DNA from: Devosia sp.
Lineage (GTDB): Bacteria > Pseudomonadota > Alphaproteobacteria > Rhizobiales > Devosiaceae
Assembly (NCBI GenBank): GCA_016793415.1
Contig: JAEUMC010000212.1
Coordinates: 1-8,709, forward strand
Direction: 5' to 3'
Length of the DNA: 8,709 bases
The first letter of the stretch is position 1; every line of letters begins with the position of its first letter. The position numbers were made by a program, and so were the translations under genes. The notes under the pieces are model-generated. The model was not told where the DNA came from. It worked only from the letters and a program-made list of their open reading frames with translations, and did not search any database. Shown here piece after piece: positions 1 through 5,303 of this stretch.

Positions 1-50
1 GGGGGGGGGGGGGGGGGGGGGGGGCCCCCCCCCCGCGGGGGGGGGGGGGG
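1..50. other. G/C homopolymer at window edge, probable sequencing or assembly artefact
   Basis: The first 24 bases are all G, followed by 10 C, a short GCG step and then another run of G. No A or T occurs before position 52. Such runs are typical of failed-signal poly-G calls or of assembly ends in GC-rich repeats. I see no coding or regulatory content here, and the join to the following repeat should not be trusted. Confidence 0.7.
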
Positions 51-74
51 CCAGCAAGAGTCGCCTTGAGTCTG

Positions 75-158
75 GCTTCCCCCTCCACCAGCTTCGCTGG
101 TCCCCACGCGGTGAAGGCCTTAGGCCTTCATCCGCCTCCCCCGCCCCGCGGGGGGAGG
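75..158. repeat. Palindromic intergenic repeat, copy 1
   Basis: The stretch holds three successive hairpins. The first is ACCAGC (87-92), loop TTC, GCTGGT (96-101). The second is TGAAGGCC (112-119), loop TTA, GGCCTTCA (123-130). The third is a C-rich/G-rich stem from 135 to 158 with one bulged G. It aligns with 4664-4748 through shared blocks such as the TGGTCCCC-type spacer, GCGGTG and TCATCCGC, with paired changes in the stems. It is a dispersed intergenic palindrome lying directly upstream of the first permease gene. It has no T-tract, so a rho-independent terminator is not supported. Confidence 0.7.
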
Positions 159-186
159 ATAACCGAGAGTCCCGGAATCCCCGCCC

Positions 187-1029
187 ATGTGGTTGTTCGC
201 CCTCCCTGCCCTCGCCATCAACGTCGCGCTGATCCTGATCCCGGCGCTGCTCACGGTGGCTTTGGCCTTCTGCACCTGGGACGGGTTCTCGGCTCCGGTG
301 TTCGTCGGTTTCGCCAACTTCCAGGCGATGTTCGCCGATCGCGTGTTCTGGATCGCGCTCGGCAACAACCTCAAGTGGACACTGATCTTTTTGACCGTGC
401 CGATCGCCATCGGCCTCGTCGCGGCGACCCTCCTGCTCACCATCAAGCGTGGCCGCACCTTCTTCCAGATCGTCTATTTCATCCCCGTGGTGGTGGCGAC
501 CGCCATTACCGCGCGGGTCTGGCAGGGGATGATCTACAACCCCAATACCGGGGTGTTCGGGCTGCTCTCCCGTTTCGGCATCGAACTCTCCGATCCCCTC
601 GCCGCCACCCACTCGGCGCTCTACGGCATTGCCGTGGTCGATCTCTGGCACTGGTGGGGGTTCCTCGCGGTGATCTTCCTCGCCGCGCTCCGCCAGGTGC
701 CCGAGGAAATGGTCGAGGCCGCCCGGCTCGATGGCGCCGGCTTCTTCGCCCTGATGCGCGACATCCTGATCCCGGCCATCGCCCCAACCATCAAGCTGAT
801 GATGGTGATGACGGTGATCTGGTCGTTCCTGGTGTTCGACTTCGTCTACATCCTCACCCAGGGCGGCCCGGCCTATTCGAGCGAGGTGCTCTCCACCCTC
901 GCCTATCGCAACGCCTTCTTCGAGTTCGATCTCGGCCGCGCCGCGGCCGTCGCCCTGGTCATCGCCCTGTTCGGGCTCACCGCCACCTTCGCCTATGTGC
1001 GGCTGCAGACCCGGGAAAGGGTGAACTGA
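187..1029 (+). CDS. Carbohydrate ABC transporter permease, MalF-like (CUT1 family)
   Basis: Inner-membrane permease of a binding-protein-dependent sugar importer, expected to pair with the next gene. The 280-residue product has about six membrane segments, near residues 4-28, 62-85, 92-114, 143-168, 203-226 and 253-271. It carries the cytoplasmic EAA loop that contacts the ATPase: EAARLDGA at 177-184, followed by LIPAIAP. ATG 187 is the only plausible start, because an in-frame TAA lies at 160-162 with no start codon between. No convincing ribosome binding site precedes it. The first membrane segment begins almost at residue 1, so the short basic leader usual in this family is missing; the adjoining repeat or a bad contig end may explain this. 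The next gene follows after one base. The sugar cannot be deduced. The family is secure, the exact N-terminus is not. Confidence 0.93.
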   Translation: MWLFALPALAINVALILIPALLTVALAFCTWDGFSAPVFVGFANFQAMFADRVFWIALGNNLKWTLIFLTVPIAIGLVAATLLLTIKRGRTFFQIVYFIPVVVATAITARVWQGMIYNPNTGVFGLLSRFGIELSDPLAATHSALYGIAVVDLWHWWGFLAVIFLAALRQVPEEMVEAARLDGAGFFALMRDILIPAIAPTIKLMMVMTVIWSFLVFDFVYILTQGGPAYSSEVLSTLAYRNAFFEFDLGRAAAVALVIALFGLTATFAYVRLQTRERVN

Positions 1030-1030
1030 A

Positions 1031-1858
1031 ATGGTCGGAAGCCGCTGGCAAAACCTCGTCACCTATATCGTCCTGGCGCTCGGCGCGTTGTTCGCGCTCG
1101 GCCCCCTGCTGCTGATGCTGCTCAACGCCTTCAAGCCGACGCCCGAGATCATCCTCAGCCCGCTGAGCTGGCCGACCGAACTCAACTGGCAGAATTTCAC
1201 CCGCGCCTGGACCGATGCGCGGCTCGGCGAAACCATGCTCAACTCGGCCAAGGTCACGCTGATGACCATCGTCCTGGTGCTCACCACCGGGGCCGGCGCC
1301 GCCTATGTGCTGGCGCGGCAGAAGATCAAGCCGTGGAAGGCGGTGAGCGCCTATTTCCTCGCCACCACCACCGCGCCGATCCAGCTGTTCCTGTTCCCGC
1401 TCTATTTCGGCTTTGCCCGGCTCGGGCTGGTCAACAACCCGGTGGCAGTGTCCTTCGTCTACTGCGCCATGTTCAGCCCCTTCGCCATCATGCTGCTGCG
1501 CACCTATTTCATCGCCATCCCCAAGGAGCTCGAGGAAGCCGCCAATCTCGATGGCGCCAATGCCTGGCAGGTGTTTTCGAAAGTCATGCTGCCGATCGTC
1601 TCGCCCGGGCTGCTCACCGTGGCGCTGATCATCGGGCTCTATTGCTGGAACGAATTCCTCATCGCCTCGACGTTCCTGCAGAGCAAGAACGAGATGACCG
1701 CGGTGGTGTCCTTCACCCTCTTGAGCGGCAAATACACCAGTGACTGGGGGCAGATCATGGCCGCCGCGATGATCATCGTGCTGCCCATCCTGATGCTGTT
1801 CCTGTTGCTGCAGCGCCACTTCATCGACGGCATGGCGGGCGGGTCGACCAAGGGGTAG
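1031..1858 (+). CDS. Carbohydrate ABC transporter permease, MalG-like (CUT1 family)
   Basis: Second membrane subunit of the same sugar importer. The 275-residue length is normal for MalG/UgpE-type proteins. Membrane segments lie near residues 11-31, 72-95, 105-127, 136-157, 195-215 and 242-261. The EAA loop reads EAANLDGA at 169-176 and continues to MLPIVSP. The C-terminal end (QRHFIDGMAGGSTKG) is the classic end of this family. The start codon is one base after the upstream stop, with a GGGAAAGGG purine tract at 1013-1021 serving as ribosome binding site, so the two permeases are surely co-transcribed. No ATPase or solute-binding protein follows: the gene ends 31 bases before the stop of a convergent gene. 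Those partners must be encoded upstream of the window or elsewhere. Confidence 0.96.
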   Translation: MVGSRWQNLVTYIVLALGALFALGPLLLMLLNAFKPTPEIILSPLSWPTELNWQNFTRAWTDARLGETMLNSAKVTLMTIVLVLTTGAGAAYVLARQKIKPWKAVSAYFLATTTAPIQLFLFPLYFGFARLGLVNNPVAVSFVYCAMFSPFAIMLLRTYFIAIPKELEEAANLDGANAWQVFSKVMLPIVSPGLLTVALIIGLYCWNEFLIASTFLQSKNEMTAVVSFTLLSGKYTSDWGQIMAAAMIIVLPILMLFLLLQRHFIDGMAGGSTKG

Positions 1859-1889
1859 TGGCGCAAACCTGCGACGATGGCCGTCCCGC

Positions 1890-2531
1890 TTACTCCAACG
1901 GCTGCGATAATGTCGGAGCCTGCCCTGCCGCCGCCGGACCGCGCCTGCGCAGACGCTTGCGATAGGCCGCCGCAGCATGGGCTACCAGGCGATGAAGCGG
2001 GTCGATGGAGAAGCGCGACAGCATGCTGTTCCAGACCTCGGTGTCGCCCGTCCAGTCACCGATCGAGCCCTCGATCGGCTCGGCCAGCAAGTGAAACGCA
2101 AGGCGGGGATTGTACCGCGAAACGCCACGCGTCAGTTCCTCGATCATCTCGGTTGCCACCGGCCGGCTGAACACCAGCAGCAAGGGGCCCCGCTGACGTA
2201 GCAACGCCCGGGTTCTGCGACACAGATGGTCGTGCCGGGCGCGTGCCGAGGGGTAGAGCAGATCAAGCTGATCGTCGGTCAGGCCCCGTGGAAACTCGTG
2301 TTGATGCGATGTCTGGTGCCGCCCGTTCCACACCACGCCGGAACGGATCAGCAGGTCCGCCCGTTCGAACATCCCTTCGAAGTCCTGTTCGAGATAGCGA
2401 TGGATGGCTGCGGCAGGGGTCACCTGCCAGTCGAAAACACCGTTTGGGCTGGCGGCTCCGAAGACACGCTGCAAGTGAAACTTGCCCCGACAGTTCGGCC
2501 CCAGACTTACCGCCGCATGCACCCTTTGCAT
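1890..2531 (-). CDS. DUF1796-like putative papain-like cysteine peptidase
   Basis: A 213-residue protein without signal peptide or membrane segments. Near the N-terminus it has S-L-G-P-N-C (residues 9-14) and later F-D-W (33-35), spaced as in the DUF1796 family, which is predicted to have a papain-like cysteine peptidase fold. C14 would be the nucleophile and H78 (in QHEFPR) a candidate histidine. A later hydrophobic LLLVFSRP segment followed by an amphipathic helix also fits that family. The C-terminus is Arg/Ala-rich. I chose ATG 2531 because the conserved domain begins right after it. The longer reading from GTG 2654 adds an Arg-rich stretch with no recognisable domain and would run through the tandem direct repeats at 2594-2615. 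No strong ribosome binding site supports either. The gene is convergent with the permeases and divergent from the response regulator. Substrate and role are unknown; activity has not, to my knowledge, been shown for the family. The family assignment is from memory of the motif. Confidence 0.72.
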   Translation of the reverse strand: MQRVHAAVSLGPNCRGKFHLQRVFGAASPNGVFDWQVTPAAAIHRYLEQDFEGMFERADLLIRSGVVWNGRHQTSHQHEFPRGLTDDQLDLLYPSARARHDHLCRRTRALLRQRGPLLLVFSRPVATEMIEELTRGVSRYNPRLAFHLLAEPIEGSIGDWTGDTEVWNSMLSRFSIDPLHRLVAHAAAAYRKRLRRRGPAAAGQAPTLSQPLE

Positions 2532-2593
2532 GTCGCGAGCGTGGCACGGCCCTTTCGTCTCCGCAATGGCCACCGCCTGCCGCAATGCCGACC

Positions 2594-2615
2594 GCCCTAA
2601 CGCCGCCCTAACACC
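2594..2615 (+). promoter_or_regulatory. Tandem 11-bp direct repeat, candidate response-regulator operator A
   Basis: Two head-to-tail 11-mers, GCCCTAACGCC (2594-2604) and GCCCTAACACC (2605-2615), differ at one base. OmpR/PhoB-type regulators bind as head-to-tail dimers to direct repeats with a period of about 11 bp, so this is a natural operator. It lies 82 bases before the GTG of the response regulator, and the same motif pair recurs upstream of the export operon at 4769-4790. A weak -10-like TTAGAT follows at 2623-2628. Direct autoregulation is an inference. Confidence 0.65.
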
Positions 2616-2684
2616 AAATCGCTTAGATCGAGCCGGCGACCTCTGGCGTTTCACCCGCTCGGCGAAAACTCTGCATGGTCTGCC

Positions 2685-2690
2685 GGAGGG
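2685..2690 (+). promoter_or_regulatory. Ribosome binding site fixing the start of the response regulator
   Basis: GGAGGG stands 7 bases before GTG 2698, the ideal distance. The receiver domain begins immediately at that codon. This rules out the longer upstream reading of the same frame, whose extra residues do not belong to the family. Confidence 0.8.
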
Positions 2691-2697
2691 TCAGTTG

Positions 2698-3354
2698 GTG
2701 CGCGTATTGGTGGTCGAAGACGAACGGCAGCTGGCGGATTCGATCGCCGAGGGCCTGCGGCTGCATGCCATGGCGGTGGATGTCGCCTATGACGGCGCCG
2801 CCGGGCTCGATCGCGCGCTGGTCAACGAGTATGACGTGCTGGTGCTCGATCGCGATATCCCGCTGGTCTCGGGCGACGAGGTCTGCGCCGTCCTGGTCGA
2901 GACCCAATCGCCGACCCGTATCCTGATGCTCACCGCCGCCACCGCCGTGGCGCAGCGCGTCGCCGGGCTCGGGCTCGGCGCCGACGATTACCTGACCAAG
3001 CCCTTTGCCTTTGCCGAGCTGGTGGCCCGTGTGCAGGCTTTGGCCCGCCGCGCCCGCCCCGCGGCTCCGCCGGTGCTCGAACGCTCGGGCGTCCGGCTCG
3101 ATCCGCACCGCCGCATCGTGCTGCGCGACGAGCAGCCGGTCGAACTCTCGAAGAAAGAGTTCGCCGTGCTCGAGGAGCTGTTGCGCGCCGATGGCGGCGT
3201 CGTTTCGGCCGAGCAACTGCTCGAAAAGGCCTGGGACGAACAGATCGATCCGTTCTCGGGCGTCGTGCGCTTCACCGTGATGAACGTCAGGAAGAAACTC
3301 GGCGAGCCGCAATTGATCGAAACCGTGCAGGGCGTGGGGTATCGGCTCAGATGA
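2698..3354 (+). CDS. OmpR-family DNA-binding response regulator
   Basis: A 218-residue cytoplasmic transcription factor, phosphorylated by the kinase encoded next. Receiver domain at residues 1-115: acidic pocket E7/D8, phosphoacceptor D51 (in LVLDRDIP), switch T79 and K101 (in TKPF). The winged-helix DNA-binding domain spans about 126-218 and ends ETVQGVGYRLR. The GTG start is set by the GGAGGG at 2685-2690. Its stop overlaps the kinase start by 4 bp (ATGA), so the two are translationally coupled. The D-R-D-I-P and GDEVC wording and the FAFAELVARV segment resemble actinobacterial regulators more than the usual proteobacterial ones; this is by memory, not search. It probably binds the 11-bp direct repeats at 2594-2615 and 4769-4790. 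Family assignment is near certain; the regulon is inferred. Confidence 0.96.
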   Translation: MRVLVVEDERQLADSIAEGLRLHAMAVDVAYDGAAGLDRALVNEYDVLVLDRDIPLVSGDEVCAVLVETQSPTRILMLTAATAVAQRVAGLGLGADDYLTKPFAFAELVARVQALARRARPAAPPVLERSGVRLDPHRRIVLRDEQPVELSKKEFAVLEELLRADGGVVSAEQLLEKAWDEQIDPFSGVVRFTVMNVRKKLGEPQLIETVQGVGYRLR

Positions 3355-4574
3355 AGCGCCTCCTCAAGCTCCTCGGCTTCCCGTGGACCATCCGCACCCG
3401 GCTGAGCCTCCTCTATGCCGGCGCCTTCTTCGTCGCCGGCGTGGCGCTGATCGTCGCCATCTATCTCTATCTCGGCGTGGTGCTCGATCGGCAGTTCAGC
3501 ATCCGCCTGGTGACCGACGATGCGCCCACCGCCGAGGGCCAGCTGGGGGCCCCAGGCGTGCTGCCGCCACGCGACCTGATGGATGAGGCGGGGCGGATCA
3601 GCGTCATGGTGCGGCAGGCCCGGGTCAACACGCTCGACACCATGCTGATGGTGTCCTTCATCCTCGTCGGCATCCTCACCCTCATGGCGGGGGTGATCGG
3701 CTGGCTGGTGGCCGGCCAGGCGCTGCAGCCCTTGCGCGATATCACGGCCACGGCGCGCCGCGTCGCCGACCGGAGCCTGCATGAACGGATCGCCCTCACC
3801 GGTCCGAACGACGAGATCAAGGATCTCGCCGATACGCTCGACCAGATGCTCGAGCGGCTCGACCGCTCGTTCGACAGCCAGCGCCGCTTCGTCGCCAATG
3901 CATCCCATGAGCTCCGCACCCCGCTCACCATCACGCGCACGCTGATCGAAGTGGCGCTGCTCGATGCCGCCGCCGACGACAAGCTGCGCCAGCTTGGCAC
4001 CACGCTGCTGGCCGTCAACCAGCGGCACGAAAAGCTGACCGATGGGCTCTTGACGCTGGCCAGCGGCGAGCAGCGCGCCGCCGAGTTCCATACGGTCGAG
4101 CTGGGCGAGATCGCCGGACACATCGTCACTGAGCTCACCCCGATCGCCGAACGGGCCGGCATCCGGCTCGGCACCGCCTTCATCCCAGGCACCGTGATGG
4201 GCGACGCCTTCCTGCTCGAACGGCTGATCCAGAACCTCATCGAGAACGCCATCCAGTACAATATCGCCGAAGGCGGCTGGGTCAGCGTCCACACCGCGAT
4301 GAGCGGCAACAGCGTCGAACTGGTCGTCGAAAACACCGGCCCGGTGGTGCCGGCCTACGAGATCCCCAGCCTGTTCGAGCCGTTCCGCCGCCTCGCCGCC
4401 ACCGAACGCCTCGCCGGCGCCGCCCGCGGCCCGATCACCCGCGGCGCCGGCCTCGGCCTCTCGATCGTCCGCTCGGTGGCGCACACCCATGGCGGCGAAG
4501 TGGAAGCCACGCCGCGCGAGGGCGGTGGGCTGGTAGTGCGGGTACGGTTCCCGGCGGCTTCGGCCGCCAACTGA
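3351..4574 (+). CDS. Sensor histidine kinase (HAMP, HisKA, HATPase_c)
   Basis: A 407-residue inner-membrane sensor that should phosphorylate the preceding regulator. The order is: short cytoplasmic lead, membrane segment 19-41, small periplasmic loop about 42-97, membrane segment 98-121, HAMP about 122-175, dimerisation domain with the H-box NASHELRTP (phosphoacceptor H186), and the ATPase domain. The latter shows N-box NLIENAIQYN (295-304, N299), a degenerate G1 box VVENTGPVVP (usual D-x-G-x-G replaced by E-N-T-G-P), an F box LFEPFRRL, and G2 box GLGL (367-370). The E-N-T-G-P-V-V-P form is one I associate with actinobacterial kinases. The sensor loop of only about 55 residues, with no known domain, suggests that the ligand is sensed at or in the membrane, or through a partner such as the secreted protein encoded downstream. 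The start is the ATG overlapping the regulator stop. Confidence 0.96.
   Translation: MKRLLKLLGFPWTIRTRLSLLYAGAFFVAGVALIVAIYLYLGVVLDRQFSIRLVTDDAPTAEGQLGAPGVLPPRDLMDEAGRISVMVRQARVNTLDTMLMVSFILVGILTLMAGVIGWLVAGQALQPLRDITATARRVADRSLHERIALTGPNDEIKDLADTLDQMLERLDRSFDSQRRFVANASHELRTPLTITRTLIEVALLDAAADDKLRQLGTTLLAVNQRHEKLTDGLLTLASGEQRAAEFHTVELGEIAGHIVTELTPIAERAGIRLGTAFIPGTVMGDAFLLERLIQNLIENAIQYNIAEGGWVSVHTAMSGNSVELVVENTGPVVPAYEIPSLFEPFRRLAATERLAGAARGPITRGAGLGLSIVRSVAHTHGGEVEATPREGGGLVVRVRFPAASAAN
4553..4568 (+). other. GC hairpin with TTCG loop at the 3' end of the kinase gene
   Basis: GGCGGC (4553-4558), TTCG, GCCGCC (4563-4568) forms a perfect 6-bp stem closed by a very stable UUCG tetraloop in the RNA, ending just before the stop codon at 4572. 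No T-tract follows, so intrinsic termination is unlikely. It could slow mRNA decay or simply reflect Gly/Ala/Pro codon choice. Confidence 0.4.
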
Positions 4575-4588
4575 ACGCGCAGTCGGGA

Positions 4589-4748
4589 GTCCCTCTCCCG
4601 CCGGCGGGGGAGGGGGGACCAGCCGACAGGCTGGTGGGGCACCATGGTTCAGCGCGTGGGGCTCCCCTCTCCCACCACGCTTTCGCGTGGTCCCCCCGCG
4701 GTGCGGGCCTTTGGCCCTCATCCGCAACCCCGCAGGCGGGAGAGGGAC
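4589..4748. repeat. Palindromic intergenic repeat, copy 2 (about 160 bp, with 14-bp terminal inverted repeats)
   Basis: The element is bounded by a perfect 14-bp inverted pair: GTCCCTCTCCCGCC at 4589-4602 and its complement at 4735-4748. Inside are CCAGCC/GGCTGG (4619-4634, loop GACA), ACCACGC/GCGTGGT (4674-4691, loop TTTC) and GGGCC/GGCCC (4705-4717, loop TTT). Its right half aligns with the repeat at 75-158. It encodes no credible protein and fills the gap between the kinase gene and the export-operon promoter. It resembles small non-autonomous palindromic or mosaic repeats of alphaproteobacterial genomes; I cannot name the family. Confidence 0.75.
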
Positions 4749-4768
4749 GCCGACTGCCAGCTCTGTGC

Positions 4769-4790
4769 CCCCTAACACCCACCTAATACG
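4769..4790 (+). promoter_or_regulatory. Tandem 11-bp direct repeat, candidate response-regulator operator B
   Basis: CCCCTAACACC (4769-4779) is followed directly by CACCTAATACG (4780-4790), and the TAA cores at 4773 and 4784 are 11 bp apart. This is the same motif, orientation and period as site A at 2594-2615. It sits 42 bases before the ATG of the secreted protein, fitting an activator site overlapping or just upstream of a -35 region. A TA step lies at the same offset behind the second core in both sites, a weak hint of a shared -10 position. Confidence 0.65.
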
Positions 4791-4832
4791 CCATCACGTA
4801 TCCCCTTCTCACCCAACGACGGAGACGTGATC

Positions 4833-5303
4833 ATGCTCACCCAAACCTTCCTCCCCCTCCTCACCGCCGGCCTGCTGCTGGTGGCCCCGGTGGCGGCGCT
4901 CGCCCAGCAGCCGGCCGACAATGACGATGCCGCCCTCGCCTATGCCCAGTGCATGCGCGACAACGGCTATGCCGAGTTCCCCGACCCGACGCCGGGCGAG
5001 GGCATGCGCTTCCTCATCACCCCCGGCAGCGCCGCCCGCTTCGAAAAAGCCTCGACCGCCTGCCGCGAACTCGCCCCGGAAGGCCTGCGCGACGAGGGCG
5101 TTACCCCAGAACAGCTCGAGGGCCTGCTGAAGCTCGCCCAATGCGTGCGCGACAACGGCGTGCCGAGCTTCCCCGACCCGAGCGCCGATGGCCGCTTCGA
5201 CGTCAGCAAGGTCGCGGCCGGGCCGGATGATCCCAAACTCCAGGCGGCGATGGGCGCCTGCCGTGAGCTGAGCCGCGGTGCCCGGATCATGATCGGCGGA
5301 TGA
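4833..5303 (+). CDS. Secreted protein with two four-cysteine C-x-R-D-N-G / F-P-D-P repeats
   Basis: A 156-residue exported protein. Residues 1-24 form a signal peptide ending A-L-A before QQ; there is no lipobox cysteine, so it should be soluble in the periplasm. The mature part is an internal duplication. Repeat 1 (about 36-81) has QCMRDNGYAEFPDP and a closing ACREL. Repeat 2 (about 100-146) has QCVRDNGVPSFPDP and a closing ACREL. The four cysteines (40, 77, 104, 143) probably form one disulfide per repeat. From memory, similar single-domain proteins, often lipoproteins, are common in Actinobacteria near ABC exporters and two-component systems; I know of no established function. ATG 4833 is chosen because GGAG (4821-4824) is 8 bases upstream; GTG 4827 would leave only 2. 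The stop overlaps the adaptor start by 4 bp. It could be a sensor accessory, a substrate carrier or part of the exporter. Confidence 0.88.
   Translation: MLTQTFLPLLTAGLLLVAPVAALAQQPADNDDAALAYAQCMRDNGYAEFPDPTPGEGMRFLITPGSAARFEKASTACRELAPEGLRDEGVTPEQLEGLLKLAQCVRDNGVPSFPDPSADGRFDVSKVAAGPDDPKLQAAMGACRELSRGARIMIGG

Noticed and set aside
66..1115. Long open frame on the plus strand overlapping the first permease
   Set aside because: It is rich in Arg, Pro and His with no domain, and it runs through the repeat and the two permease genes. It is the out-of-frame shadow usual in high-GC coding DNA.
1859..1889. Bidirectional terminator between the convergent permease and peptidase-like genes
   Set aside because: The 31 bases show no convincing inverted repeat or T-tract.
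977..1978. Minus-strand open frame (333 codons) opposite the second permease
   Set aside because: It overlaps a secure permease and the 3' end of the minus-strand peptidase-like gene; the composition is His/Gln/Gly-rich and shadow-like.
2482..2697. N-terminal extension of the response regulator
   Set aside because: The receiver domain starts exactly at GTG 2698, which has an ideal GGAGGG 7 bases upstream. The extension runs through the operator-like repeats and the start of the divergent gene.
4589..4748. CRISPR array or rho-independent terminator in the repeat between kinase and export operon
   Set aside because: There is no regular repeat-spacer pattern and no T-tract after any stem; nested inverted repeats explain the region better.
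4589..4748. Insertion sequence
   Set aside because: Terminal inverted repeats exist, but 160 bp is far too short to encode a transposase and no clear target-site duplication is visible; at most a non-autonomous element.
2988..4778. Very long (596-codon) open frame on the minus strand opposite regulator, kinase and repeat
   Set aside because: It lies antisense to two secure genes, crosses the palindromic repeat and has a biased Gly/Arg/Ala/His composition without recognisable motifs.
4827..4832. GTG start two codons earlier for the secreted protein
   Set aside because: Only 2 bases separate it from the GGAG, too close for initiation; ATG 4833 has an 8-base spacing.
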